Under the pieces are notes generated by a model. It was not told the origin of the DNA. It worked only from the letters and a program-made list of their open reading frames with translations, and searched no databases. A stretch of 64,000 nucleotides of DNA, from the NCBI GenBank assembly GCA_000504425.1, contig KI632513.1, forward strand, positions 2,382,119 through 2,446,118, in the 5' to 3' direction. Below, piece by piece: positions 8,078 through 17,774 of the stretch; positions within the stretch are counted from its first letter, which is position 1; every line of letters begins with the position of its first letter. The stretch comes from Rhodopseudomonas palustris JSC-3b (GTDB lineage: Bacteria; Pseudomonadota; Alphaproteobacteria; Rhizobiales; Xanthobacteraceae). The position numbers and the translations under genes were made by a program.

Positions 8078-9988
8078 TCAGTGGTGGCTCTTGAGCGCCA
8101 CGCTGATCTCTTCCAGCGCATTGGGGTCTTCGATGGTGGCCGGCATCGACCACGCTTCGCCGTCGGCGATCTTCTTCATGGTGCCGCGCAAAATCTTGCC
8201 GGAGCGGGTCTTCGGCAGCCGGCCGACCGTGACCGCCAGCTTGAACGCCGCCACCGGGCCGAGCTTGTCGCGCACCAGCTTGACCACTTCCTTCTCGATC
8301 TCGGCGTGATCGCGGGTGACGCCGCTCTTGAGCACCAGGAAGCCGCACGGCACCTCGCCCTTGATCGGGTCGGCCACGCCGAGCACCGCGCATTCGGCGA
8401 CGTCCGGATGCGAGGCCAGAATTTCCTCCATGCCGCCCGTGGACAGCCGGTGGCCGGCGACATTGATGATGTCGTCGGTGCGGCCCATCACGAACACATA
8501 GCCATCCTCGTCCATGTAGCCGGCGTCGGAGGTTTTGTAATAGCCGGGATAATCCGCAAAATAGCTTTCGCGGCAGCGTTCATCCTGCTCCCACAGCGTC
8601 GGCAGACAGCCGGGCGGCAGCGGCAGCTTGATGACGATCGAGCCCATGGTGCCAGCCGGCACCGGCTTGGCGGCCTCGTCCACCACTTCGAGCTGATAGC
8701 CCGGCATCGGCACGGTCGGCGAACCATGCTTGACCGGCAACAGGCCAAGGCCGACCGGATTGCCGGCGATGCACCAGCCGGTTTCGGTCTGCCACCAGTG
8801 ATCGATCACCGGCAGCTTGAGCTGCTGCTCGGCCCATTCCACCGTCGGCGGGTCGGCGCGCTCGCCAGCCAGGAACAGCGTGCGCAGCGTCGAGATGTCG
8901 TATTTCTTGATGAAGGCCCCTTCCGGGTCCTCCTTGCGGATCGCGCGGAACGCGGTCGGCGCGGTGAACAGCGCCACCGCCTTGTAGTCCTCGACCAGCC
9001 GCCAGAACGCGCCGGCATCCGGGGTCGCGACCGGCTTGCCTTCGTACATGATGGTGGTGGCGCCGTGGAACAGCGGGCCATAGACGATGTAGCTGTGGCC
9101 GACCACCCAGCCGATGTCCGAGGTGCACAGCCAGGCCTCGCCGGGCTTCACGCCGTACAGATTCTCCATGGTCCACTTCAATGCGACCAGATAGCCGCCA
9201 TTGTCGCGCACCACGCCCTTCGGCTGCCCGGTGGTGCCGGACGTGTACAGAATGTACAGCGGATCGGTGGCGAGCACCGGCGTGCACGGCGCGCTCTTGC
9301 CGGCGGCCATCGCCTCGGCGCGCAGCGTCGCCCAATCATGATCGCGGCCTTTGATCAGATCGGCCTTGAGCTGCGGGCGCTGCAGGATGATGCAGCTCTC
9401 CGGCTGATGGGCGGCGAGCGCGATCGCATCGTCGAGCAGCGGCTTGTAGGCCACGATGCGCGACACTTCGATGCCGCACGACGCGGACAGAATCACCTTC
9501 GGCTTGGCGTCGTTGATGCGGGTCGCCAGTTCCTTGGCAGCAAAACCGCCGAACACCACCGAATGCACCGCGCCAAGGCGGGCGCAGGCCAGCATCGCCA
9601 CCACGGCTTCAGCAACCATCGGCATGTAGATGATGACGCGATCGCCCTTGCCGACGCCAAGATCGGCGAGCACGGCGGCGAACGCCTTCACCTCATCGAG
9701 CAGCTGCCGATAGGTGAACTTGGTCACCGTGCCGGTGACCGGCGAATCGTGAATCAGCGCCAGTTGATCGGCGCGGCCACCTTCGACGTGACGATCGATC
9801 GCGTTGTAACAGGTGTTGACCACGCCATCAGCGAACCAGCGGCCATAGAGGCCCTTGCTGGGATCGAACACCTTGGTCGGGGCCTGAATCCAGTCGATCT
9901 CCCGCGCTGCTTCGCCCCAAAAACCTTCGGGATCCGACAGCGACCGGGCGTGGACCTCGCGATAGCGGCTGCATTCATGAATGCTCAT
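8078..9988 (-). CDS. prpE: Propionate--CoA ligase (AMP-forming)
   Basis: 636 residues, the usual length of propionyl-CoA synthetase. Makes propionyl-CoA from propionate, ATP and CoA via an acyl-adenylate. Visible motifs are the ATP/AMP signature YTSGTTGQPKGVVRD, the adenylate motif WWQTETGWCIAG, and the C-terminal catalytic lysine in TRSGKILRG, which in this family is a known target of regulatory acetylation. The N-terminus YREVHARSLSDPEGFWGEAA is characteristic of PrpE rather than Acs, and the acetate-specific residues were not checked. The start is supported by GGGAG 8 bases upstream. No other propionate genes adjoin it. Confidence 0.92.
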   Translation of the reverse strand: MSIHECSRYREVHARSLSDPEGFWGEAAREIDWIQAPTKVFDPSKGLYGRWFADGVVNTCYNAIDRHVEGGRADQLALIHDSPVTGTVTKFTYRQLLDEVKAFAAVLADLGVGKGDRVIIYMPMVAEAVVAMLACARLGAVHSVVFGGFAAKELATRINDAKPKVILSASCGIEVSRIVAYKPLLDDAIALAAHQPESCIILQRPQLKADLIKGRDHDWATLRAEAMAAGKSAPCTPVLATDPLYILYTSGTTGQPKGVVRDNGGYLVALKWTMENLYGVKPGEAWLCTSDIGWVVGHSYIVYGPLFHGATTIMYEGKPVATPDAGAFWRLVEDYKAVALFTAPTAFRAIRKEDPEGAFIKKYDISTLRTLFLAGERADPPTVEWAEQQLKLPVIDHWWQTETGWCIAGNPVGLGLLPVKHGSPTVPMPGYQLEVVDEAAKPVPAGTMGSIVIKLPLPPGCLPTLWEQDERCRESYFADYPGYYKTSDAGYMDEDGYVFVMGRTDDIINVAGHRLSTGGMEEILASHPDVAECAVLGVADPIKGEVPCGFLVLKSGVTRDHAEIEKEVVKLVRDKLGPVAAFKLAVTVGRLPKTRSGKILRGTMKKIADGEAWSMPATIEDPNALEEISVALKSHH

Positions 9989-10119
9989 GGCGTCATCTCC
10001 CAGGAATTTGCGGCAATTCCCGCCATCTCCGGCTTTTTACCGCAGATAGCAACCCCACCTTTGTTCCTAATCAAGAGCTTTTTTGGCTCCAAAAGGCCGA
10101 GTTTGCGACGCTTTTCAGC

Positions 10120-10875
10120 TCAATGGGCCACGGCGCCAAGTAATTCACTCAGCCGCGCCGTCATCACAGCGCGCAAATCGAAACCCGGGCGACCGAACGA
10201 TGATGCGCGCGTCGCGAGAAATTGCTGCTGCGTGCGGCGCAGCGCCGCAACATCGCTGCGATCGGCGGCGCGCAGTCGCCGAGCGAACACATTGTCGATT
10301 TCGCGATCGAGATCGGCCAGCTCCGGATCGGCACAGATCGCTTTTTCAACTGCTGCGCGCGCCCGCGCGCAATCAAAGCTCGGCTTGCCTTTCAGCGCGA
10401 GCTGCGCGCCGATCCGCTCCAATTCGCGCGTCAGCGTCTGCTGGTTACTACGCGCCGCTGCATGGTCAGGATCGCGCTTCAACGCCGCAACGAAATCGTC
10501 GAGCGCGCCGCGCCGGTCGCCCTGCTGCCGGCGCAGTTCGCCGCGCTGGTTGAACAGATCGGCGCGGCTGTCGTCGAGCGCCAGCACGGCGTCATAGTCG
10601 GCGAGCGCGCGGGCGATCTGCTGCTTGGCTTGAAAGGCCGCGGCCCGCGCCAACAGCGCCGCGACGCGGTCGGCCTTTGCCGTCTTGGCGTGATCGATCA
10701 CCGCGCCGCATTTGGCGATCACCGCATCATCGTCATGGGCCAGTTCGGCCTGCCGGCACGGCGCCGGGTCGAGCGGCGCGATCTCGACCGTTTCATCGAC
10801 CGCGGCACGCAGCGCGCCGCTGCCGATTGCGGTGATGATCGCGGCGCCGATCGCCACGCTGCGCCATGAAGACAT
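10120..10875 (-). CDS. Secreted TPR protein with LprI/DUF1311-like C-terminus
   Basis: 251 residues with an N-terminal signal peptide (AIGAAIITAIGSGALRA). The middle, about residues 60-150, carries two to three TPR units (ARALADYDAVLALDDSRAD, RRGALDDFVAALKRDPDHA). The C-terminal third matches the lysozyme-inhibitor LprI-type pattern: FDCARARAAVEKAICADPEL with paired cysteines, then LDREIDNVFARRL and LRRTQQQFLATR. Probably periplasmic. The LprI domain suggests, but does not prove, interaction with lysozyme-like enzymes. Not in an obvious operon. Confidence 0.8.
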   Translation of the reverse strand: MSSWRSVAIGAAIITAIGSGALRAAVDETVEIAPLDPAPCRQAELAHDDDAVIAKCGAVIDHAKTAKADRVAALLARAAAFQAKQQIARALADYDAVLALDDSRADLFNQRGELRRQQGDRRGALDDFVAALKRDPDHAAARSNQQTLTRELERIGAQLALKGKPSFDCARARAAVEKAICADPELADLDREIDNVFARRLRAADRSDVAALRRTQQQFLATRASSFGRPGFDLRAVMTARLSELLGAVAH

Positions 10876-11019
10876 ATTTGCTGCTCGCTCTGCCCCGCTC
10901 GGCGGCGCTCGCCGTGCTTGCTCAAGCTTCGCCGGGTGCCGCGTCAGGCGTTTTAGCCGCGATCAGCCGCAGCGCAATCGGGCAAAGGCCTTGATGGCCG
11001 CGACCACGCTACGCTTTGA

Positions 11020-11394
11020 TCAGGGATCGCAGGCGCGCAGCACCGTGGTCGCAGCATCGTGGCTGTCGCCCAAAATCGCAGACAGCGTTTGACATTGCCC
11101 GCCCGCGCACAGCCGCCATTCGCCGGCCGCGCCGGAATCGGCGAGCACCAGCTCGTTCTGCGGCGGCCGCGTGATCTGCCATTGCAACCAGCCATCGGCC
11201 AGCCGCGCCTCCGGCGGCGGCTCCATGCCGGCGCCGCTGCCCTTGATGCGCGCCGCCACCAGCGTCAGCCCGTCGGGGCCGACGCGCCAATCTTCCTGCC
11301 AAGCGGTCTTTTCGATCGAATGGGTCCAGAGCAGCGTGAACGCTGCCAGCGCCAACGATTTGGTGACGCCGGCCGACAGCAGGCACAGGCTCAT
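11020..11394 (-). CDS. DUF1850 protein of a TAXI-TRAP operon
   Basis: 124 residues from the ATG at 11394, which overlaps the permease stop codon by 4 bases (ATGA), indicating translational coupling. The N-terminus is hydrophobic (a signal or single span), followed by a small domain with SIEKTAWQEDWRV and LRLADGWLQWQ-like strands. DUF1850 proteins commonly accompany 4TM/12TM TRAP permeases with TAXI receptors; their task is not established. Confidence 0.8.
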   Translation of the reverse strand: MSLCLLSAGVTKSLALAAFTLLWTHSIEKTAWQEDWRVGPDGLTLVAARIKGSGAGMEPPPEARLADGWLQWQITRPPQNELVLADSGAAGEWRLCAGGQCQTLSAILGDSHDAATTVLRACDP

Positions 11395-13511
11395 GCCGGC
11401 GCCGTGGTGATGCGGCCGCGGCGCAGCCACTGCCAGACGATCGACACCGCGGCGAGCGCAAAGCCGACCATGTCGCTGTAATGAAACTCGCCGAGCAGGC
11501 ACAGCGCGGCACCGAGCGCGAACAGCCGCTCGGCGACGCTCATGCGGCTGAACAGAAAACCGATCGCCGCCATGCCGAGCAGAGCGATCGCCAGCAGCGC
11601 CTTCAGCGAGGCATAGGCGACCGCGCCATAGAAGCCGAGATGGGCCTGCATCGGATCGCCGGGCTGTAGCATCAAGGCCGGCGAATACACCGCGATGAAC
11701 GGGATCACATAGCCCGCGAGCGCGATCCGCATCGCCTCCCAGCCGATCTTGTCGGGGTTCTCCTTGGCGATCGGCGCCGCGGCCAGCGCCGCCAGCGCCA
11801 CCGGCGGCGACAGGTCGGCCATGATGCCGTAGTAAAACGCGAACATGTGGCTGACGATCAGCGGCACGCCGAGCTTGGCCAGCGCGGGCGCGGCCAGCGC
11901 CGCGGTGATGATGTAGGTCGGAATGGTCGGAATGCCGGTGCCGAGCAGGATCGACAGCAGCATGGTCATCACCAGCGCCAGAAACAGACTGGTCTCGCCA
12001 AGGCCGATCACCCAGCTGCCAAAGATGGTGCCGACCCCGGTCTGGGTCATCATGCCGATGATGGTGCCGACGATCGCGCAGGCCATGCCAACGGTGAGCG
12101 CCGATTTGGCGCTGACCGCCAGCGAATCCCGGCAGGCGGCGAGCGTGTTGCGGCCGCCGCGGGTCAGCGCCGCCAGCGCGATCAAGGCCGCGACGATGCC
12201 GGCGACCGCGAATACGTTCAGCCCCTGGCGCGACACCGCGCCGGCAATCAGCGCCAGCCCGACCCAGAACAGGATGCGCAGCACATTGTTGGAAAAGCCG
12301 TGCACGATCGCGGCGCCGAGGATCAGCACCACGGTCAGCGACAGGCCGATCGTGCCGGCATAGAGCGGGGTAAAACCCTCGAACAGCATGAAGATCAGCG
12401 CCGCCAGCGGCAGGACCAGATACCAACGGCTCGCCAGCGCCTTCCAGACGCTGGGCAGCGCCGAGCGCTGCATGCCGACCAGGCCATGCTTGCCGGCTTC
12501 GAGATGCACCATCCAGAACGCCGAGGCGAAATACAACAGCGCCGGGATCACCGCGGCTTTGACGATCACCGCGTAATCGACGCCGAGCGTCTCGGCCATG
12601 ATGAACGCGACCGCGCCCATCACCGGCGGCATGATCTGGCCGCCCATCGAGGCGGTGGCTTCGACGCCGGCGGCGAAGGCGCGGCGATAGCCGAACTTGA
12701 TCATCAGCGGAATGGTGAACTGGCCGACCGTGACCACATTGGCGACGCCGGAGCCGGAAATGGTGCCCATCATGCCCGAGGCGAACACCGCGACCTTGGC
12801 CGGGCCGCCGCGCGTACCGCCGAACAGCCCAAGCGACACGTCGGTGAACAATTGGATCATGCCGGCGCGTTCCAGAAACGAACCGAACAGGATGAACAGA
12901 AAGATGTAGGTGGCGGACACATAGATCGGCACGCCGTAAAAGCCTTCGGTGCCGAACGACAGATGGGTGATCACCTGATCGAAATCATAGCCGCGATGAT
13001 TGAGCGGCGCCGGCAGATACTGGCCGAAGAACCAATAGAGCAGACAAACGCCGCACATCAGCGGCAGCGCCAGCCCCATCAAGCGGCGCGTGCCTTCGAA
13101 GATCAATAGCACCAGCACGGTGCCGACCACGAGATCAGCATGGGTCGGATCGCCGTCGCGGGCGATCAGATCAGCATAGAAGATCCATTGGTACAGGCCG
13201 CAGCCAAAACCGAGCGCGCCGACCAGCCACGCCACGATCCGGCCGGCCTGAGTTTTGGCGGTGAAATTGCCGATCAGCCCGAACGTCAGCAGCAGCAGAA
13301 AGCCGACGTGCACGCTGCGTACCACCTGGCTCGGCAGCACGTTCCAGGCGGCGATCACCAGTTGAAACACTGCAAAGGCGATTGCGACCGCATAAGCGAG
13401 GTGATCCCAGCCGCGCGGGCCAAAGCCATCGGGAAAGCCGTGCTCGAAATTGTCGAACTCGACCTTGACCGGCGCGTGGTCCACCGTGGTGACGGGCTGC
13501 AACATCTGCAT
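11391..13511 (-). CDS. TRAP transporter fused permease (4TM/12TM)
   Basis: 706 residues of highly hydrophobic sequence, combining the small and large TRAP membrane subunits in one chain, as in TAXI-type systems. Characteristic stretches include ASGMMGTISGSGVANVVTVG and EATASMGGQIMPPVMGAVAF, the large-subunit signature, and GTGIPTIPTYIITA. It should take up an organic acid-like solute using a sodium or proton gradient. The receptor gene lies upstream on the same strand and DUF1850 overlaps downstream, so the three form one operon. The substrate cannot be read from the sequence. Confidence 0.93.
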   Translation of the reverse strand: MQMLQPVTTVDHAPVKVEFDNFEHGFPDGFGPRGWDHLAYAVAIAFAVFQLVIAAWNVLPSQVVRSVHVGFLLLLTFGLIGNFTAKTQAGRIVAWLVGALGFGCGLYQWIFYADLIARDGDPTHADLVVGTVLVLLIFEGTRRLMGLALPLMCGVCLLYWFFGQYLPAPLNHRGYDFDQVITHLSFGTEGFYGVPIYVSATYIFLFILFGSFLERAGMIQLFTDVSLGLFGGTRGGPAKVAVFASGMMGTISGSGVANVVTVGQFTIPLMIKFGYRRAFAAGVEATASMGGQIMPPVMGAVAFIMAETLGVDYAVIVKAAVIPALLYFASAFWMVHLEAGKHGLVGMQRSALPSVWKALASRWYLVLPLAALIFMLFEGFTPLYAGTIGLSLTVVLILGAAIVHGFSNNVLRILFWVGLALIAGAVSRQGLNVFAVAGIVAALIALAALTRGGRNTLAACRDSLAVSAKSALTVGMACAIVGTIIGMMTQTGVGTIFGSWVIGLGETSLFLALVMTMLLSILLGTGIPTIPTYIITAALAAPALAKLGVPLIVSHMFAFYYGIMADLSPPVALAALAAAPIAKENPDKIGWEAMRIALAGYVIPFIAVYSPALMLQPGDPMQAHLGFYGAVAYASLKALLAIALLGMAAIGFLFSRMSVAERLFALGAALCLLGEFHYSDMVGFALAAVSIVWQWLRRGRITTAPA

Positions 13512-13587
13512 GGTGTCAATCGCACTGCTACGTGGTTGTCGAACGGCTCTTGAGCCGGGTTTCAGTCGCGAAGTTCATCCAGGTCTT

Positions 13588-13772
13588 CCCTCCCCCTTGC
13601 GGGGAGGGTGGCCGGCCGTCAGGCCGGTCGGGTGGGGGTAACTGCGTCAGATCCCCCACCCCGGCCTCCGCTTCGCTCGGCCGACCCTCCCCGCAAGGGG
13701 GAGGGAAACCCGAGACGCTACAGCCTGGACGGCGCGAAGCGCCGATGTTCTCCCTCCCCGCAAGGGGGAGGG
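13588..13772. repeat. 21-bp G-rich palindromic element, three copies
   Basis: A 21-bp sequence starting CCCTCCCC and ending GGGGGAGGG occurs at 13685-13705 and 13752-13772, and inverted at 13588-13608. The first and second copies frame a large hairpin with CGGCC-rich inner arms. Located between the TAXI receptor and permease genes, it could act as a partial terminator or mRNA stabiliser within the operon. Confidence 0.75.
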
Positions 13773-13781
13773 ATAAGGGAA

Positions 13782-14735
13782 CTACTTCAGCACGCCCTTT
13801 TCTGTGTAGTAGCGCGCGGCGCCGGGATGCAGCGGCGCGGGGCTGCCAGCGGCCGCGTTTTCCAGCTTGATTTCGCGGCCAGCGGCGTGGGCGTTGGCAA
13901 GCTCCGGCAGGTTCTCGAAAATCAGCTTGGTCATCTGATAGGCGAGTTCATCGGACACGGCTGAACTCGTCACCAGATAATTGACCACCGCAGCGGTCGG
14001 GACGTCCTGGTCCTGGCCCTTATAGGTGCCCGCCGGAATGGTCGCCGCCACGAAGGGCGGGCCGATCTTATCGACCACCGCCTTCGGCACCGACACCACG
14101 GTAATCTCGCTCGAATTGCTGAGATCCTTGAGCGACGCGACGCCGAGGCCCGCCGATTGCAGCGTGGCGCTGAGCTGCCGGTTCTTCATCAGATCGACGG
14201 ATTCGGCGAACGGCAGATATTCGACCTTGCCGATGTCCTTGTAGTCCATGCCCGCCGCTTTCAGGATCGCGCGGGAATTCAGCTCGGTGCCGGATTTCGG
14301 CGCGCCGACCGACAGGCTCTTGCCCTTGAGATCGGCCAGCGTCTTGATGCCGCTGTCGCTGGTGGCGACGATCTGGATGTAATTGGGATAGATCGCGGCG
14401 ATCACCCGCAGCTTGTCGAGCTTGCTCTTGAAGCCGGCTTCCTCATCGCCTTCCCAGGCGGCCTTCAGGGAATCGCCGAGCGAGAACGCGATCTCGCCGC
14501 CGCCGCGCTGCAACAGCACCAGATTCTCGACCGAGGCCTTGGTGGCCTGCACCTGGGTTTTCACATTGGCGATCTTGTCGCCGTAGATTTTGCTGATGGC
14601 GACGCCGAGCGGATAGTACACCCCTGAGGTGCCGCCGGTGAGAACGTTGATGAACTGCTGGGCCCGCGCCTGCGGCGCCGCCAGAACACACGCGGCCGCA
14701 AGCGCGGCCCCGATCAACCCGAACTTCATGAGCAT
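13782..14735 (-). CDS. TAXI family TRAP substrate-binding protein
   Basis: 317 residues with a clear signal peptide (LIGAALAAACVLAAPQARAQ). The mature part begins FINVLTGGTSGVYYPLGVAI, the diagnostic TAXI (TRAP-associated extracytoplasmic immunogenic) start, followed by TKASVENLVLLQRG, LGDSLKAAWEG and LSVGAPKSGTE. It binds the solute in the periplasm and delivers it to the fused permease downstream. The start at 14735 is preceded by GGGAGA; the ATG at 14729 is an alternative. The permease follows 270 bases further on, after the palindromic repeat. Confidence 0.94.
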   Translation of the reverse strand: MLMKFGLIGAALAAACVLAAPQARAQQFINVLTGGTSGVYYPLGVAISKIYGDKIANVKTQVQATKASVENLVLLQRGGGEIAFSLGDSLKAAWEGDEEAGFKSKLDKLRVIAAIYPNYIQIVATSDSGIKTLADLKGKSLSVGAPKSGTELNSRAILKAAGMDYKDIGKVEYLPFAESVDLMKNRQLSATLQSAGLGVASLKDLSNSSEITVVSVPKAVVDKIGPPFVAATIPAGTYKGQDQDVPTAAVVNYLVTSSAVSDELAYQMTKLIFENLPELANAHAAGREIKLENAAAGSPAPLHPGAARYYTEKGVLK

Positions 14736-14991
14736 TTCTCTCCCATTTTCTTGAGGTAGAGCCTGAACGGCGCGCCGCCCGCGGTCAACCCTCCAAATCG
14801 GGCAAGTGGTCACGGTCCAGGAACGCGCGGCACCGGCCATCGATCCTGGTAGGAGGTATTGCGGTCGCAGCGCGCGGTCACCGAACTGATCACCGCCCAC
14901 CCTCGCCCTTGAGCTTGCGCGGCGATCGTGCTGCACTTGGTCGGATATCGCCGATACTTTGCGAGCAGACCGCAGCGCATAGGGGGTGAGC

Positions 14992-17049
14992 ATGGCCAGG
15001 AAAGCGAGCGGATCGAAACAAACCGGCCGCAGCCGGCCGCGCAGCAAGGCAACCGCCGTCCCCCGGCAGAGCGCCGAACAACGCAGCGCCGGGGCGCCGC
15101 CCTCGCCTTTGCCCGCCGACGCCGCCCCGGACACCCGCGCTGGCTTTGGCGTCATCCAGCTGGGCGGCCGTTCGTTCACCGCCAAAACGACGACGCTCGG
15201 CGAGCGCAAGCTCGATATCCTGCCCGACCTGCCCGACATCCGCGACCGCATCTACGCGCCGCATCTGCGGCCGCTGCAGAGCGCGATCTATCCGCGCATC
15301 GCCTTTTCGGTGCGCGATCAGGGCGCCGACAGCAGCTGCACCGGCTATTCGCTGGCGCATGTCATCGACTATCTCCGGTTCCGCGACAGCGTGCCGGAGC
15401 GGCCGCAGCGGGTCAGCGCGCGCATGCTCTATGAGATGGCCAAGCGCAACGATGAGTGGGAAGGCAGCGCCTATCAGGGCTCCAGCCTGCGCGGCGCCAT
15501 CAAGGGTCTGTTCCGCAACGGCGTGTGCAGCGAGGCCACCGCGCCGGACGGCGCGCAGGAGACGCCATGGGCGCTGACCTATGACATGGCCAAGGAGGCG
15601 CGTGACACCCGGCTCGGCGCCTATTTCCGGCTACAGCCGGACATCAGCGACTATCACTGCGCGCTCAACGATGTCGGCGTGATCTACGCCTCGGCGCAAA
15701 TCCACAGCCACTGGCAGATGCTGCAAGACGGCCAGCGCATCGAGCCGGGCGGCACGCCGGCCGGCGGCCATGCCTTCGCGATCGTCGGCTATGATGCCGA
15801 AGGATTTTGGGTGCTCAATTCCTGGGGCCCGGAATGGGGCCAGAACGGCGTCGCCCATTGGCACTATTCGGACTGGGCGGCGACCATCATGGACGCCTGG
15901 GTGCTGCAGCTCGGCGTGCCGGCGCCGGCCGCGTTCCGCGCCATCCCCGGCGCCAGCATCGCCAGCACCGCCGAAGGGCTGTTCAGCCGCGATCCGGAGC
16001 GCAGCGATATCATCGGCCATTTCATCAATATCGATGACGGCCGGCTGGTGACCGACGGCAAATACGGCTCGCCGACCAGCACCGAGATGCAGGAGACCGT
16101 GGAGCGGCTGACGCTGCCGTCAGCCAATAGCGGCCAGGGCTATGATCATCTGGTGATCTACGCCCATGGCGGGCTGAACTCGCTGGTCGATGAAGCCAAG
16201 CGCATCGCCGCCTGGACCCGGCACAACATCTTTGCGCGCAACAAGCTGTACAATTTCCATCTGATGTGGGGCTCGGGCCTGATCGACGAGGTGTTCGGCA
16301 AGATCTCGCAGTCGCACGTCGCCGGCCGGGTCGCGGGCGGGCTGTTCGATTGGCTGTTCGAAGCCGGCCCCGGCAAGGAAATCGGCAGTCACGCCTGGCG
16401 CAACATGAAGCAGGACGCCGCGGTGTCGTTCGACAGTTCGGTCGATTATGACGGCGGTTTTCGGGGCCTGCTGCCGTTGCTCGCCGGGCTCGACGCCGCC
16501 AAGGATCACCGCCCGGTGCTGCATCTGGTCGGCCACAGCGCCGGCGCGATCATGCATGGCCGGCTGCTGGCCGCGCTTGGCCGCTTCAAGATCAAGAACC
16601 TCAAGCTCGGCAGCATCCATCTGATGGCGCCGGCCTGCACGGTCGATTTCTTCAACCAGCATTATGCGCCCTACCTCACCGGCAAAGGCGCGTTGCCGCT
16701 GCAGGACAAGCTCTATCTCTATGCCCTGACCGACGCCCAGGAACTGGCCGACACGGTCTCGACCAACATCCCGGTGCTGCCGTCTTATTCACACTCGCTG
16801 CTGTATCTGGTGTCGCGCGGCTTTGAGGACCCGGTGCCGATGCCGATCGCCGGCATGGCGAAATATCACGGCGGGCTGCCGTCCTCGGCCAAGCTGAAGA
16901 TCAGCTATTCGGGCGTCGGCGGCGACAGCCAATCGACCAGCCATGGCGGCTTTGACAACGACGCCGCCACGCTGACCACCATTATGAACCGGATCGCCGG
17001 CAAGCCGGTGCCACTGCCACCCAAGCCCGATGAACTGACCGGCTACTGA
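14992..17049 (+). CDS. Papain-like (C1) cysteine protease fused to an alpha/beta-hydrolase domain
   Basis: 685 residues from ATG 14992, with AGGGGG just upstream. After a basic, disordered N-terminus (1-50), the first domain has the papain pattern: oxyanion Gln110 and catalytic Cys116 in VRDQGADSSCTGYSLA, His260 in AGGHAFAIVGY, and Asn276 in LNSWGPEWGQNG. From about residue 380 a second domain begins with LVIYAHGGLNSLVDEAKRI and carries a nucleophile elbow GHSAG at about 514-518, typical of lipase/esterase folds. No signal peptide is evident, so it may be cytosolic or exported another way. The combination of a protease and a serine hydrolase in one chain is unusual; substrates are unknown. 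It is transcribed divergently from the TAXI operon. Confidence 0.82.
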   Translation: MARKASGSKQTGRSRPRSKATAVPRQSAEQRSAGAPPSPLPADAAPDTRAGFGVIQLGGRSFTAKTTTLGERKLDILPDLPDIRDRIYAPHLRPLQSAIYPRIAFSVRDQGADSSCTGYSLAHVIDYLRFRDSVPERPQRVSARMLYEMAKRNDEWEGSAYQGSSLRGAIKGLFRNGVCSEATAPDGAQETPWALTYDMAKEARDTRLGAYFRLQPDISDYHCALNDVGVIYASAQIHSHWQMLQDGQRIEPGGTPAGGHAFAIVGYDAEGFWVLNSWGPEWGQNGVAHWHYSDWAATIMDAWVLQLGVPAPAAFRAIPGASIASTAEGLFSRDPERSDIIGHFINIDDGRLVTDGKYGSPTSTEMQETVERLTLPSANSGQGYDHLVIYAHGGLNSLVDEAKRIAAWTRHNIFARNKLYNFHLMWGSGLIDEVFGKISQSHVAGRVAGGLFDWLFEAGPGKEIGSHAWRNMKQDAAVSFDSSVDYDGGFRGLLPLLAGLDAAKDHRPVLHLVGHSAGAIMHGRLLAALGRFKIKNLKLGSIHLMAPACTVDFFNQHYAPYLTGKGALPLQDKLYLYALTDAQELADTVSTNIPVLPSYSHSLLYLVSRGFEDPVPMPIAGMAKYHGGLPSSAKLKISYSGVGGDSQSTSHGGFDNDAATLTTIMNRIAGKPVPLPPKPDELTGY

Positions 17050-17537
17050 GCCTGATCGAAGGTCATATCCAGGCAGCGGTTGATATCGGGGCCGAGCCCT
17101 GGGTTGATGATGATGCAGCCGCGCAGCTTCTGCGCGCTGTTGTCGCTGGCCCACACCGCATAGCCGCCAGTGCCGAAGAACGAGTTGGTGTTCGGCGGTT
17201 CGGTTTCCATGGCGTCAAAGGAATAATTCGAATCGGTCTCAAACACCCGCGGCTTTTTCACACAGCCGCCATCGGTCTGAACGTTGATGATTTCCTTGTT
17301 GTCGCGCGTCACCGACATGCTGACCTGACAGCGGAAATACTCCGAGGTGCGGACATTGAACAAATAGGCGTAGGAGCGACAGGTGGCGGTGTTCAGCTTA
17401 CCGGGACTGAAACCGCGGCCGCAGGCGATGTGCTGATTGCTGATCAGCTTGAATTCATCGGCGACAGCGGCGCTGGCGGCCAATGCGAGCAGGCCGGCCA
17501 TGGCACAGCTCCTTACCATCTCACCCATTTGCATCAT
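17043..17537 (-). CDS. Secreted cysteine-containing protein, unknown function
   Basis: 164 residues from the ATG at 17537, chosen because AGAGGA lies at a proper distance; several in-frame ATGs follow closely and one (17570) precedes. A signal peptide (CAMAGLLALAASAAVADE) is clear. The mature part has five cysteines (HIACGRG, ATCRSY, FRCQV, GGCVKK, RGCIIINPG) and many Asn/Thr residues, suggesting a disulfide-bonded periplasmic or extracellular domain. Its 3' end overlaps the end of the convergent protease gene by 7 bases. No family recognised. Confidence 0.72.
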   Translation of the reverse strand: MMQMGEMVRSCAMAGLLALAASAAVADEFKLISNQHIACGRGFSPGKLNTATCRSYAYLFNVRTSEYFRCQVSMSVTRDNKEIINVQTDGGCVKKPRVFETDSNYSFDAMETEPPNTNSFFGTGGYAVWASDNSAQKLRGCIIINPGLGPDINRCLDMTFDQAQ

Positions 17538-17774
17538 CGCTGCATTCCTCTGCAGATTCCCGCACATCATCGATTCGATCCGAAGGTGAAGCCGCTCTGT
17601 TCGGCTGTCAAACCGGCTCGGTTCCTTCGCATTCGCACCACCACACCGTCACCTCGCTCATGCCACGGCTCGTCATTGACGGAGCGATCACGTTCGTGAT
17701 CTGTTCGAGACAGACGGTACGATCATATCGTCGCTCGAAGTTTCCAATAATTCGCGAATGAAAGGAGGTGCCGA

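Noticed and set aside
7634..10597. 987-codon open frame on the plus strand
   Set aside because: It lies antisense to prpE and its neighbours, which have clear family motifs; the Arg/His/Gly-rich translation is a G+C-driven shadow.
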